A stretch of 64,000 nt of DNA from positions 1 to 64,000 of the forward strand of contig CBDCHP010000018.1 in assembly GCA_965217265.1 (NCBI GenBank), in the 5' to 3' direction. Positions 18,508 through 28,515 of this stretch are shown one piece after another. Positions within the stretch are counted from its first letter, which is position 1. Every line of letters begins with the position of its first letter. The stretch comes from JAGRGG01 sp965217265. Lineage in GTDB: Bacteria; Pseudomonadota; Alphaproteobacteria; Geminicoccales; Geminicoccaceae. Made by a program: the position numbers and the translations under genes. The notes beneath the pieces were generated by a model, which worked only from the letters and a program-made list of their open reading frames with translations, had not been told where the DNA came from and did no database searches.

Positions 18508-20184
18508 ATGCAGCAGCACCCCTCACCCCGAGACGACGATCGCGGCGCCGACATCCTCTCGGCCGTGTTCGAGGGCCTGTCCCAGGGTCTGATGGTGCTC
18601 GATCGGCGCCTGCGCGTCGTGCGCTGCAACGCCGATTTTCGTGCCGTGGCGGGCCTGCCGGAGAACGAGGCCCTTGTCGGCCGGCACGCGCTGCAAATGC
18701 TCGTCGAGCACGCCAGGAACGGCTGTCTCCTGGCCGCGGGGGTGCGGACCTTGTTGCGCTGGCGCCGTCGGCGGGACGACGCCGACGAGGCCGTGACGCT
18801 GCCGCTCGACGACGGCCGGGTAATGACCTTGTCGATCCGCGAAGTCGCCGGCCCCGCCTGGGTATTGGTGCTGGAGGACGTTACCGCCGCCAGCCGGAGC
18901 GAGGCCGTCGCGCACCGCTTGGCGCTGCACGACCCGCTGACCGACCTACCCAACCGCCGCCACTTGCTGGAGTGCTTGAACCGCGCGGTCGGGCGGGAGC
19001 CCGTCGCCCTCTTGTGCCTCGACCTCGACCGCTTCAAGCCGGTCAACGACACGCTCGGGCACCCCGTGGGCGACGCCTTGCTGCGCGTCGTGGCCGGGCG
19101 GATGGCTTCGGCCGTGCGCGGGGGCGACACGGTGGCGCGCATGGGCGGCGACGAGTTCGCCGTCCTGATCGAGGGGGCAAACGCGCCCGAAACGGTCGAG
19201 GGTTTGGCCGAGCGCCTCGTCGACCTGATCGGCCGCCCCTACATCGTCGAGGGCCACATGATCGACATCGGCGTCAGCGTCGGCGTCGCACTGGCCCAAG
19301 ACGGCACCGACGACCCCGACACGCTGCTCAAGCACGCCGGCTTAGCGCTCTATGAAGCCAAACGGCAGGGCCGGGGAACGTTTTGCTTCTTCGAGCCCGG
19401 CATGGACGCGGCCCTCCAGGACCGGCGGCGCTTGGAGACCGAACTCCGTGAGGCCCTGGCCCTGCGCGCCTTTGAATTGTTCTACCAGCCGCAGCAGGAT
19501 CTGGCATCGAACCGCATCAACGGCTTCGAGGCGCTGCTGCGCTGGCGGCACCCCAAGCGCGGCCTCGTGCCGCCGGTCGAGTTCGTGCCGCTGGCCGAGG
19601 AAACCGGCCTCATCGTCCCGATCGGCGAGTGGGTCTTGCGCACCGCCTGCAAGGAGGCGGCGCGCTGGCCCGAGGACGTGTCGATCGCGGTCAACCTCTC
19701 GATCGCCCAGTTCAAGAGCCCGCGGCTGGTCGGGGCGGTGAAGGCCGCCCTCGAGGCGGCCAACCTCTCGCCGGGGCGGCTGGAGCTGGAGATCACCGAG
19801 AGCCTCTTGATGCGCAACGACATCGACCACTTGGGCGTGCTGCGCGCCCTGCACGCCTTGGGCGTGCGCGTCGCGATGGACGATTTCGGCACCGGCTATT
19901 CGAGCTTGAGCAACCTGCAAAGCTTCCCGTTCGACAAGATCAAGATCGACCGCTCGTTCGTCATGAACGGCGACCCGCGCAGTGCCGCCGTCGTCCGCGC
20001 CGTCGCGGCACTTGGCATCGGCCTCGGCATCGCCACGACGGCCGAGGGCGTGGAAACGCAAGAGCAGTTGCAAGACATCGCGGCCCAGGGCTGTACCGAG
20101 GTCCAGGGTTACCTGATCGGTTGCCCCGCCCCGGCCGAGGAGGCGCTTCGCCTGCTGACCCCGGTCAAAATTCCCGTCGCTTAA
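18508..20184 (+). CDS. PAS-like/GGDEF/EAL cyclic-di-GMP protein
   Basis: Cytoplasmic protein able in principle to make and break cyclic di-GMP. The N-terminal PAS-like part is at about residues 15-120 (GLMVLDRRLRVVRCNADF). The GGDEF domain has an intact GGDEF at 213-217 with LDLDRFKPVNDTLGH before it. The EAL domain has E341-A-L and DDFGTGYSSL near 458, with KIDRSFV and AEGVET, so both domains look catalytically competent. No membrane segments. The BLUF protein follows after 26 bases on the same strand and may control it. 558 aa. Confidence 0.92.
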   Translation: MQQHPSPRDDDRGADILSAVFEGLSQGLMVLDRRLRVVRCNADFRAVAGLPENEALVGRHALQMLVEHARNGCLLAAGVRTLLRWRRRRDDADEAVTLPLDDGRVMTLSIREVAGPAWVLVLEDVTAASRSEAVAHRLALHDPLTDLPNRRHLLECLNRAVGREPVALLCLDLDRFKPVNDTLGHPVGDALLRVVAGRMASAVRGGDTVARMGGDEFAVLIEGANAPETVEGLAERLVDLIGRPYIVEGHMIDIGVSVGVALAQDGTDDPDTLLKHAGLALYEAKRQGRGTFCFFEPGMDAALQDRRRLETELREALALRAFELFYQPQQDLASNRINGFEALLRWRHPKRGLVPPVEFVPLAEETGLIVPIGEWVLRTACKEAARWPEDVSIAVNLSIAQFKSPRLVGAVKAALEAANLSPGRLELEITESLLMRNDIDHLGVLRALHALGVRVAMDDFGTGYSSLSNLQSFPFDKIKIDRSFVMNGDPRSAAVVRAVAALGIGLGIATTAEGVETQEQLQDIAAQGCTEVQGYLIGCPAPAEEALRLLTPVKIPVA

Positions 20185-20210
20185 GCATTTGTGCACGAAG
20201 GATATTACCG

Positions 20211-20663
20211 ATGCCAGCGTCCCTCTACCGCCTCGCCTATTACAGCAAGAACACGATCGACCTGCCCGAGCAAGAATTGGCGAGCGAGATCCGGCAGATC
20301 CTGGCCGCGGCGCGGCGCCACAACCCGCCGCTCGGCGTGACCGGGGCGCTGATGTTCAACCGCGGCTGCTTTGCGCAGGTACTCGAAGGGCCGCGCGAGA
20401 ACGTAACCAAGACCTTCGAGCGCATCCAGCGCGACCCGCGCCACGCCGAGGTGATGCTGATCGGCTTCGACCCGATCGAAGCGCGCGGTTTTGCCGACTG
20501 GTCGATGGCGTTCGTGGGCGCTTCGAGCACCGACCACGCCCTCTACGGCGACATCGGGGGCGAGAGCGGCTTCGATCCCTTTCATCTCACGGGTAACGAC
20601 CTGTTCAACGTGCTGCACGACCTCGTCGTGGAGGAAGAGGATCAGGTCCGTATCGAGGCTTAA
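20211..20663 (+). CDS. BLUF domain blue-light sensor
   Basis: Short FAD-binding BLUF photoreceptor. The flavin-network residues are all present: Y10 (RLAYYS), N38 (HNPPLGVTG), Q56 (CFAQVLEGP) and W97 (FADWSMAF). 150 aa: one BLUF domain of about 95 residues plus a C-terminal helical tail, as in stand-alone short BLUF proteins that signal through a partner. The partner is most likely the GGDEF-EAL protein encoded 26 bases upstream; this is inferred from position. ATG start; a GGAT lies upstream. Repeat copy D follows the stop after 7 bases. Confidence 0.92.
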   Translation: MPASLYRLAYYSKNTIDLPEQELASEIRQILAAARRHNPPLGVTGALMFNRGCFAQVLEGPRENVTKTFERIQRDPRHAEVMLIGFDPIEARGFADWSMAFVGASSTDHALYGDIGGESGFDPFHLTGNDLFNVLHDLVVEEEDQVRIEA

Positions 20664-20670
20664 GGCTAGG

Positions 20671-20824
20671 GAACGCTTCGCGTGCGCTGGCGCGCGGCCT
20701 TTCTCTTTATCTTCTTTTGCCAGTGTTAACGTAGGAGGATGGCCGCGACGCCGAGGGCCAGCCTCGGGCAAAAGAAAAAAAGAGAAAAAGAAAGGCTGCG
20801 CGGCAGCGTACGCGAAGCGTTCAA
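20671..20824 (+). repeat. Intergenic repeat family, copy D (full inverted repeat)
   Basis: Full copy between the BLUF gene and the copper ATPase. Left arm is gaacgcttcgcgtgcgctgg with a T/C tract ending CTTTTGCC. The centre holds CCGAGGGCCAGCCTCGGGCA. The right arm has an A/G tract and then gcagcgtacgcgaagcgttc. It starts 7 bases after the TAA of the BLUF gene, so it is not fused to the stop codon. Confidence 0.88.
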
Positions 20825-20901
20825 CGCCGCCCCCCTTGACCTTCCCCTAACTGGAAGCCCTACGTCCCTGAGCGACCCCCGCTCTTCAAGGACGTTTGGC
20901 G

Positions 20902-23250
20902 ATGAACGAAGCCGCGCTCGAACAACACGACCACCCGCAGGCGGGGCATCATGCCCCTGTAAAGGTCAAGGACCCGGTCTGCGGCATGAGCGTTGATCCC
21001 GCGGCCTCGAAGCACCGCCGCGAGCACGGCGGCGAGACTTATCACTTCTGCTCGGGCTCCTGCGCCGAGAAGTTCGCGCAGCACCCAAACGAGTATTTGG
21101 GCGGGGCGCCGCGCGTTGCAAAGCAAGGCCCGGCGGACGCGGTCTACACCTGCCCGATGCACCCGGAGGTGCGGCAGCAAGGGCCGGGGGAATGCCCGAT
21201 CTGCGGCATGGCGCTGGAGCCGGAAGGCGTGTCGGTCGAGGAGGGACCGAGTGCCGAGTACCTCGACATGTGGCGGCGCTTCAAGGTCGCGGCCGCGTTG
21301 ACGCTGCCGCTCTTCGTCGTGGCGATGGGGCGCCACCTCTACCCGCCGATGGCGGAGATCGTGGGCGCCCGCTGGCTCGACTGGGTCGAGCTGCTCCTGG
21401 CGGCCCCGGTCGTGCTCTGGGCCGGCTGGCCGTTCTTCGTGCGCGGCGCCAAGTCGATCAGGACCGGCCACCTCAACATGTTCACGCTGATCGCGATCGG
21501 CACCGGTGCTGCCTTTCTCTTCAGCCTCGTCGCCACCCTGGCGCCCTGGGTCTTCCCCGACGCCTTTCGCGGGCCGGAAGGCGAGGTCGGGGTCTACTTC
21601 GAGGCGGCCGCCGTCATCGTGACGCTGGTCCTGCTCGGCCAAGTGCTGGAACTGCGCGCCCGCGAGCGCACCGGGGGCGCCATTCGGGCGCTGCTCGACT
21701 TGGCACCCAAGACGGCGATCCGGCTCGGCGCCGGCGGCGCGGAGGACGAGGTGGCGCTCGACGAGGTGCGGCCCGGCGACAAGCTTCGGGTGCGCCCCGG
21801 CGACAAGGTGCCGCTCGACGGCGAGGTGGTCGAGGGGCGCAGCGCCATCGACGAGTCGATGCTCACCGGCGAGCCGGTGCCGGTCGAGAAGGCGGCGGGC
21901 GACAAGGTCACCGGCGGCACGCTGAACGGCAAGGGCGGCTTCGTCATGCGCGCCGATCGGGTCGGCTCAGAGACCGTCCTGGCGCAGATCGTCGACATGG
22001 TCGCGAAGGCCCAGCGCTCGAAGGCGCCGATCCAGGCGCTGGCCGACCGGGTGGCGGGGGTGTTCGTCCCGGCCGTCCTGGCCGTGGCGGCGCTCGCCTT
22101 CGTCGTCTGGTCGATCTTCGGCCCGCCGCCCGCGATGGCGTTCGCGCTGGTGGCCGCCGTCTCGGTCCTGATCATCGCCTGCCCCTGCGCGCTCGGCCTC
22201 GCCACGCCGATGTCGATCATGACCGGCGTCGGCCGCGGCGCCCAGGTCGGCGTCCTGATCAAGGACGCGGCCGCCTTGGAGCGCTTCACCAAGGTCGACA
22301 CGGTCGTGGTCGACAAGACGGGGACGCTGACCCTGGGCAAGCCGGTGCTGGAGGCCGTGGTGGCCGCACCCGGCACGGACGAGACCGAACTGCTGCGCCT
22401 CGCGGCGGGGCTGGAACGGGCGAGCGAGCACCCGCTGGCCGAGGCGATCGTCGCGGGTGCCAAGGAGCGCGGTCTGGCGCCGGTCGCCGCCGAGACGTTC
22501 GACTCGGTCACCGGCAAGGGCGTCGTCGGCCGGGTCGAGGACCGCGAGGTGGCGCTCGGCAACCTCAAGCTGATGCAAAGCTTAAGCGTGGCGGCCGACG
22601 ATCTGTGGACCGGGGCCGAGGAGCGGCAGGCGGAGGGCCAGACGGTGATGCTGGTGGCGATCGACGGGCGCCCGGCCGGCCTGCTCGCCGTCGCCGACCC
22701 GATCAAGCCGACGACGCAGGACGCCATCGCGGCCCTGCACCGCGAGGGCGTGCGGGTCGTCATGCTCACCGGCGACAACGGGCGCACGGCTGAAGCCGTG
22801 GCGCGCAAGGTCGGCATCGACGAGGTCGAGGCCGACGTGCTGCCGGAGCAAAAGCAGGCGGTGATCGAGCGGCTGCGGGGCGAGGGCCGGGTCGTGGCGA
22901 TGGCGGGCGACGGGGTCAACGACGCGCCGGCGCTGGCGGCTGCCGACGTCGGCGTCGCGATGGGCACCGGCGCCGACGTCGCCGTCGAGAGCGCCGGCAT
23001 CACGCTGGTCAAGGGCGACCTCGCCGGGCTCGCCAAGGCGCGGCGCCTATCAACGGCCACGGTCAAGAACATCAAGCAGAACCTGTTCTTCGCGTTTGCC
23101 TACAACGCGCTCGGCGTGCCGATCGCGGCCGGCGCCCTCTACCCGGTGTTCGGCCTCTTGCTGAGCCCGATGATCGCCGCACTCGCGATGAGCCTGTCGT
23201 CGGTCTCGGTCATCGCCAACGCGCTGCGCCTGCGCACCGTGAAGCTCTGA
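20902..23250 (+). CDS. Copper-translocating P1B-type ATPase with YHS and HMBD domains
   Basis: Inner-membrane ATPase that exports copper from the cytoplasm. N-terminal YHS-type domain (VKDPVCGMSVDP ... HFCSGSCAEKF), then a CPMHPEV ... CPICGM heavy-metal-binding domain, then the ATPase core. The membrane metal site is C427-P-C429 (IIACPCALGLATP). The phosphorylated residue is D471 (DKTGTLTLGKP), and the HP motif (ERASEHPLAEAI) and GDGVNDAPAL are present. There is no CxxC ferredoxin-like domain. 782 aa. ATG at 20902 has AAGGACG upstream; TTG at 20896 is the alternative. First gene of the copper island. Confidence 0.93.
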   Translation: MNEAALEQHDHPQAGHHAPVKVKDPVCGMSVDPAASKHRREHGGETYHFCSGSCAEKFAQHPNEYLGGAPRVAKQGPADAVYTCPMHPEVRQQGPGECPICGMALEPEGVSVEEGPSAEYLDMWRRFKVAAALTLPLFVVAMGRHLYPPMAEIVGARWLDWVELLLAAPVVLWAGWPFFVRGAKSIRTGHLNMFTLIAIGTGAAFLFSLVATLAPWVFPDAFRGPEGEVGVYFEAAAVIVTLVLLGQVLELRARERTGGAIRALLDLAPKTAIRLGAGGAEDEVALDEVRPGDKLRVRPGDKVPLDGEVVEGRSAIDESMLTGEPVPVEKAAGDKVTGGTLNGKGGFVMRADRVGSETVLAQIVDMVAKAQRSKAPIQALADRVAGVFVPAVLAVAALAFVVWSIFGPPPAMAFALVAAVSVLIIACPCALGLATPMSIMTGVGRGAQVGVLIKDAAALERFTKVDTVVVDKTGTLTLGKPVLEAVVAAPGTDETELLRLAAGLERASEHPLAEAIVAGAKERGLAPVAAETFDSVTGKGVVGRVEDREVALGNLKLMQSLSVAADDLWTGAEERQAEGQTVMLVAIDGRPAGLLAVADPIKPTTQDAIAALHREGVRVVMLTGDNGRTAEAVARKVGIDEVEADVLPEQKQAVIERLRGEGRVVAMAGDGVNDAPALAAADVGVAMGTGADVAVESAGITLVKGDLAGLAKARRLSTATVKNIKQNLFFAFAYNALGVPIAAGALYPVFGLLLSPMIAALAMSLSSVSVIANALRLRTVKL

Positions 23251-23259
23251 GGCGCTGGG

Positions 23260-23275
23260 AACCCCCGTGGGGTAT
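23260..23275. promoter_or_regulatory. GC dyad upstream of the copper-storage gene, possible CsoR-type operator
   Basis: AACCCCCGTGGGGTAT forms an ACCCC-N2-GGGGT dyad 45 bases before the four-helix protein start. CsoR-family copper repressors bind C-run/G-run dyads of the TACCCC...GGGGTA type. The match is partial and no csoR gene is in the window, so this is a suggestion only. Confidence 0.3.
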
Positions 23276-23319
23276 ATGAGGTTGTCGGTCTGTCGAACCG
23301 TCAACAGGAGGAACTTTCC

Positions 23320-23721
23320 ATGCACGTCAGCGACATGATCCGCACCCACCCGGACGTGAAGGGCGACACGAACGAGGCGCTGGTGCGCTGCATTGAGGCC
23401 TGCTTCGACTGTGCTCAGACCTGCACGTCCTGCGCCGACGCCTGCCTCGCCGAGGAGATGGTGGCCGATCTCCGGCAGTGCATCCGCCTCAACCTCGACT
23501 GCGCCGACGTCTGCCTCGCCGCCGGCCGGCTCGCGACGCGGCGCACCGGCGGCAACGTGCCGGTGCTGCGGCAGACCCTCGAAGCCTGCGCCGCCGCCTG
23601 CAAGGCCTGCGGCGACATGTGCGCGGGCCACGCCGAGATGCACGCCCATTGCAAGGTCTGCGCCGAGGCGTGCCGGGACTGCGAGCGGGCCTGCCGCGAG
23701 GCGGTCGCCGGTGTCGGCTGA
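23320..23721 (+). CDS. Cys-rich four-helix-bundle copper-storage protein (Csp-like)
   Basis: 133 aa with 18 cysteines, mostly as CxxxC or CxxC along predicted helices (CIEACFDCAQTCTSCADAC; HCKVCAEACRDCERAC). This is the pattern of Csp proteins, whose helices bind many Cu(I) ions in the bundle core. No signal peptide is visible, so it is probably the cytosolic type. AGGAGG ribosome site at a good distance from the ATG. It sits 69 bases after the copper ATPase and before the split permease. Confidence 0.88.
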   Translation: MHVSDMIRTHPDVKGDTNEALVRCIEACFDCAQTCTSCADACLAEEMVADLRQCIRLNLDCADVCLAAGRLATRRTGGNVPVLRQTLEACAAACKACGDMCAGHAEMHAHCKVCAEACRDCERACREAVAGVG

Positions 23722-23791
23722 ACCAGATTCTCTGAGACGCTGGCCGGTTCGCGAGGACCGGCCGGCTCTATGACCAACGTTGAGGTTTTAT

Positions 23792-24949
<1,158 letters not shown>

Positions 24950-25017
24950 CGGCAGTTCGATGCTAGAGCGCGCCCGAAGTGGCTGAAGCGCGACACCAAC
25001 AAGGAGGATATCCGGCG

Positions 25018-26724
25018 ATGCGACGCCGCAACTTCGTCCAATCCCTTTCCCTCGCCGGCCTCGGCGCCGCGACGGGACTGCTCCCCGCCTGGGCGCGCTC
25101 GGCGACGGCGCCCGGCCTGCTGACGGCGCGCTCGATGCCCAAGGACCGCCACGACATCATGATCGGCCGCACGCCCGTCACCGTCGGCGGCGTCGAGCGC
25201 GATGCGATGACCTTCAATGGCACCGTGCCGGGGCCGCTCATTCATCTCCGCGAGGGCGACGACGTCACGCTCAACGTCACCAACACCCTCGACGAGGACA
25301 GCTCGGTCCACTGGCACGGCTTTCTCGTCCCCTTCGAGATGGACGGCGTGCCCGGCGTCAACTTCCCCGGCATCCCGGCCGGCGAGACCTTCACCTACCG
25401 TTTCAAGGTCAAGCAGAACGGCACCTACTGGTACCACAGCCACACCCGCTTTCAGGAGCAGCAGGGCCTCTACGGCCCGATCGTCATCGAGCCCAAAGAC
25501 GGTAAGGCGCCCTACGCCTACGAGCGCGACATCATCCTCATGCTCTCCGACTGGCCGCGCTCGCACCCCGACTTCATCTACGACCGGCTCAAGAAGATGA
25601 GCTCGGAATACTACAACTATTACAAGCGGACCTTCGGCGACTTCGTGCGCGACGTCGGCGAGGACGGCCTGATGCCGACTTTGCGCGACCGCACCGCCTG
25701 GGCCGAGATGGGGATGATCCCGACCGACCTGCTCAACGTCACCGACGCCGGCTACGTCCACGCGCTCAACGGCCACGCCACCGAGGACAATTGGACGGCC
25801 CTGTTCGAGCCCGGCGAGCGGGTGCGGGTCAGGGTCATCAACGCCTCGGCCATGACGCACTACGACGTGCGCGTGCCGGGCCTGCCGATCACGATGATCC
25901 AGATGGACGGCCAGTACATCGAGCCGGTCGAGACCGGCGAGTTCCGCATCGGCGTCTCCGAGACCTTCGACTTCGTCGTCGAGCCGAGGGAGGACCGCGC
26001 CTACACGGTCTTCGCCGAGACGCTGGACAGGAGCGGCTACGCTCGCGCGACGCTGGCCCCCCGCCTTGGCATGGAGGCGCCGGTGCCGGCCCTGCGCAAG
26101 CGCCCCTTACGCAAGCTCGACGCGATCGGCATGGGCATGATGGACAAGAGCCTAGCCCCGTCCGGCGGGCAGGAGCCGATGAAGAACATGCCGCCGATGG
26201 GCGACGTCAACGTCGCCATGCGCACGATGCAGCCGCAGCGGCGCCTGGACGATCCCGGCGTGGGCCTGGGCGACGACGGTTGGCCGGTCTTCACCTACAG
26301 CCAAGCGAGGGCGCTCGACCCGAAATACCCGCGCGAGCCGGAGCGCGAGATCTTCTTGAACCTGACCTCGAACATGGAACGCTACATCTTCTCGTTCGAC
26401 GGCGTGAAGTACTCGAACGCCGATAAGATCCAGTTCTACCTGGGCGAGCGGTTGCGCCTGACCATGATGAACCAGACGATGATGGCGCACCCGATCCACC
26501 TGCACGGCATGTGGATGGAGTTGGAGAACGGCCACGGCGACAGGATCCCGCGCATGCACACGGTCATGGTCAAGCCGGGCGAGAAGCTCTCGATGCTGAT
26601 CACGCCGGTCGAACTCGGCGACTGGGCCTTCCACTGCCACCTGCTCTACCACTTCCACTCGGGCATGTTCCGCGTCGTCAACGTCGCCTTGAGGCCGGAA
26701 GATCAGCCGGGGAGTCCGGCTTGA
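25018..26724 (+). CDS. copA: Copper-resistance multicopper oxidase (CopA/PcoA type)
   Basis: Periplasmic multicopper oxidase of the CopA copper-resistance family, thought to oxidise Cu(I). Tat signal MRRRNFVQSLSLAGLG. Copper-site motifs in order: HWHG, YHSH, HPIHLHG, and HCHLLYHFHSGM near the C-terminus. A Met-rich segment lies about residues 375-410 (GMGMMDKS, EPMKNMPPMGD). 568 aa, typical. ATG at 25018 with an AAGGAGG ribosome site. TGA overlaps the ATG of copB. This copA is the oxidase, not the ATPase that shares the name. Confidence 0.93.
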   Translation: MRRRNFVQSLSLAGLGAATGLLPAWARSATAPGLLTARSMPKDRHDIMIGRTPVTVGGVERDAMTFNGTVPGPLIHLREGDDVTLNVTNTLDEDSSVHWHGFLVPFEMDGVPGVNFPGIPAGETFTYRFKVKQNGTYWYHSHTRFQEQQGLYGPIVIEPKDGKAPYAYERDIILMLSDWPRSHPDFIYDRLKKMSSEYYNYYKRTFGDFVRDVGEDGLMPTLRDRTAWAEMGMIPTDLLNVTDAGYVHALNGHATEDNWTALFEPGERVRVRVINASAMTHYDVRVPGLPITMIQMDGQYIEPVETGEFRIGVSETFDFVVEPREDRAYTVFAETLDRSGYARATLAPRLGMEAPVPALRKRPLRKLDAIGMGMMDKSLAPSGGQEPMKNMPPMGDVNVAMRTMQPQRRLDDPGVGLGDDGWPVFTYSQARALDPKYPREPEREIFLNLTSNMERYIFSFDGVKYSNADKIQFYLGERLRLTMMNQTMMAHPIHLHGMWMELENGHGDRIPRMHTVMVKPGEKLSMLITPVELGDWAFHCHLLYHFHSGMFRVVNVALRPEDQPGSPA

Positions 26725-27548
26725 TGACGACCCGCATCCCCCTCGCCGTCCTCGCCTGTCTCGCCGCCTTGCCCGCCCTCGCCCAGGAGGCGCCCCTCGT
26801 CGAGGACATCGGCCGGGTACCGCAGAACGTCGGGGAGGTCCGCGACCCCGAGGGCCCGGTCTCGGCGCAGGACCTCGCCACGGGCAACATCGACGTGCCG
26901 GGCGAGCCGGTGCACGACAACCAGTTCCGCGTCTTCGGCATCGCCGACCGGCTGGAGTACCAGTCGAACGAGGGCGACGCGAAATACGTCTGGGACGTGT
27001 TCGGCTACGCCGGCGGCGACTACAACCGCCTTTGGGTCGAGAGCGAGGGCGAGGGCCTGTTCGACGGCGGGGTGGAGGGCGCCGAACTCCAACTGCTCTA
27101 CAGCCGCGCCATCACCCCCTACTGGAACGTCCAGGCCGGCGGGCGCTACGATTTTCGGCCCGATCCGTCCAAGTGGTACGGCGTGCTCGCCTTCGAGGGG
27201 ATCAACGTCTACTGGACGGGCCAGGAGATCGACTTCTACGTCAGCGAGGACGGCGACGTCTCGGGCAGCGTCGAGATCGAGTACGACGAGCTGCTGACGC
27301 AGCGCCTCATCCTTCAGCCGCGCTTCGAATTGAACTGGCAGGCGCAGGACGTGGACGAACTGGATCTGGGCCAGGGCATCACCGACTATGAAGCCGGCCT
27401 GCGCCTGCGCTACGAGTTCGCGCGCGAGTTGGCACCCTATATCGGCGTGTCGTGGAGCCGGCAGGTGGGCGACACCGCCGACCGGCTCCCCGACGACGCC
27501 GACCCCGGCAAACTGTCCTTCGTCGCCGGGCTGCGGGCGTGGTTTTGA
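26724..27548 (+). CDS. copB: Copper-resistance outer-membrane protein CopB
   Basis: CopB/PcoB family beta-barrel. Signal peptide MTTRIPLAVLACLAALPALAQ. The barrel region is rich in alternating aromatic strands: LEYQSNEGDAKYVWDVFGYAGG, RYDFRPDPSKWYGVLAFEGI and YIGVSWSRQVGDTAD, ending in a C-terminal phenylalanine (LRAWF) as outer-membrane proteins do. 274 aa; it lacks the long Met/His-rich N-terminal stretch of some CopB. Start overlaps the copA stop by one base, so the two are coupled. Confidence 0.9.
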   Translation: MTTRIPLAVLACLAALPALAQEAPLVEDIGRVPQNVGEVRDPEGPVSAQDLATGNIDVPGEPVHDNQFRVFGIADRLEYQSNEGDAKYVWDVFGYAGGDYNRLWVESEGEGLFDGGVEGAELQLLYSRAITPYWNVQAGGRYDFRPDPSKWYGVLAFEGINVYWTGQEIDFYVSEDGDVSGSVEIEYDELLTQRLILQPRFELNWQAQDVDELDLGQGITDYEAGLRLRYEFARELAPYIGVSWSRQVGDTADRLPDDADPGKLSFVAGLRAWF

Positions 27549-27642
27549 CCTTTTTCAGCCCTTCGAACCGATGGCTTTACTGGCGTCGTCGCCCGTTGTC
27601 GGCTAGGGTCGCGTTGACTTGTGTTCAAAAGCGCTCGGAATC

Positions 27643-27999
27643 ATGCATCGTTTGCTGACCGTGATCGGATTGCTGCTGAGCATCGTCGTCGCCGGCGTGC
27701 AGGCTCAGGCGACGACGATGCTCAGCGGATCGTGCGCCTTCCAGATGCACGGGGTTTCAACTTCGGGTGCGCACGATCTGCACGCCCACGCGACCAACGA
27801 CGGCAACCTGCCTGTCAGCCCCGCCGCCGCGCACGGTGACGTCGCCGGCGCTTGCTGCGCTTTCAGCGTCTTCGTCGTCCCCCAGGACCTCGATGCATTG
27901 CCCGCTCCGCCGCCGCTCGACCGGGCGCGGGCGATACCCGTCTCGCCGCTCACCTCGCTCGATCCCGACGCCATTTTCAAGCCGCCGCGACACGCTTGA
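27643..27999 (+). CDS. Small secreted Cys/His-containing protein, DUF2946-like
   Basis: 118 aa with a signal peptide (MHRLLTVIGLLLSIVVAGVQA) and candidate metal ligands in SGSCAFQMHG, GAHDLHAHAT and GACCAFSVFV. The length, the late CC pair and the C-terminal PPRHA resemble the DUF2946/CopL-type small proteins found in copper operons, but I cannot confirm the family. ATG at 27643; an upstream in-frame start lacks a ribosome site. It lies 94 bases after copB and ahead of the Met-rich protein. Confidence 0.65.
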   Translation: MHRLLTVIGLLLSIVVAGVQAQATTMLSGSCAFQMHGVSTSGAHDLHAHATNDGNLPVSPAAAHGDVAGACCAFSVFVVPQDLDALPAPPPLDRARAIPVSPLTSLDPDAIFKPPRHA

Positions 28000-28074
28000 G
28001 CGCACGACCCGAGCCGACTCGGCTCCGGGTCCATCATAACCCACTCGATATTTCAATTCTCGCGGAGCGTATCC

Positions 28075-28515
28075 ATGCGCACCTTGTTCCTGCGCGGCCT
28101 CGTGCCGGGCATGATGGTGGCCTTTGCCGCCCTCAATACCTCGGCCGAAGAGCCGGGCCACCCCCTCGATCCCAGCGTCGGCGGCACCGCCATCGAAGTC
28201 CCCTCGCCGAAAAACCGCCACCTCGACCTGTTCGGCGGCCCCTTGCGCGAGCGGGACACCGTCTCGCCGTCCTACGAGGAGGACGACGAAACCCCTTCGG
28301 CCGACGCCGGCATGGAAGGTCACGACATGGACGGCATGATGTCCGGCCAAGAGATGAAGGGCATGACGCCCGGTCAGGAGATGCCGGACCAGGAAATGGA
28401 AGGCATGATGTCGGGCCAGGAGATGCCCGGCCACGACATGAACGGCATGATGCCGGACCAGCAGATGCCGGGCCACGACATGGGCTCGATGTCGGGGGGC
28501 GGACATGACGGCTAG
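28075..28515 (+). CDS. Secreted methionine-rich putative copper-binding protein
   Basis: 146 aa, signal peptide at the N-terminus (RGLVPGMMVAFAALNTSAEE), then a C-terminal half with 17 methionines in about 68 residues. These fall in short repeats such as GHDMDGMMSGQEMKGM, GQEMPDQEMEGMMSGQEM and GHDMNGMMPDQQM. Mets-type and His/Asp motifs bind Cu(I)/Cu(II) in CopA, CopC and PcoE-like proteins, so periplasmic copper buffering is likely. No enzyme motif. The stop overlaps the start of the next gene by 11 bases. Confidence 0.75.
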   Translation: MRTLFLRGLVPGMMVAFAALNTSAEEPGHPLDPSVGGTAIEVPSPKNRHLDLFGGPLRERDTVSPSYEEDDETPSADAGMEGHDMDGMMSGQEMKGMTPGQEMPDQEMEGMMSGQEMPGHDMNGMMPDQQMPGHDMGSMSGGGHDG

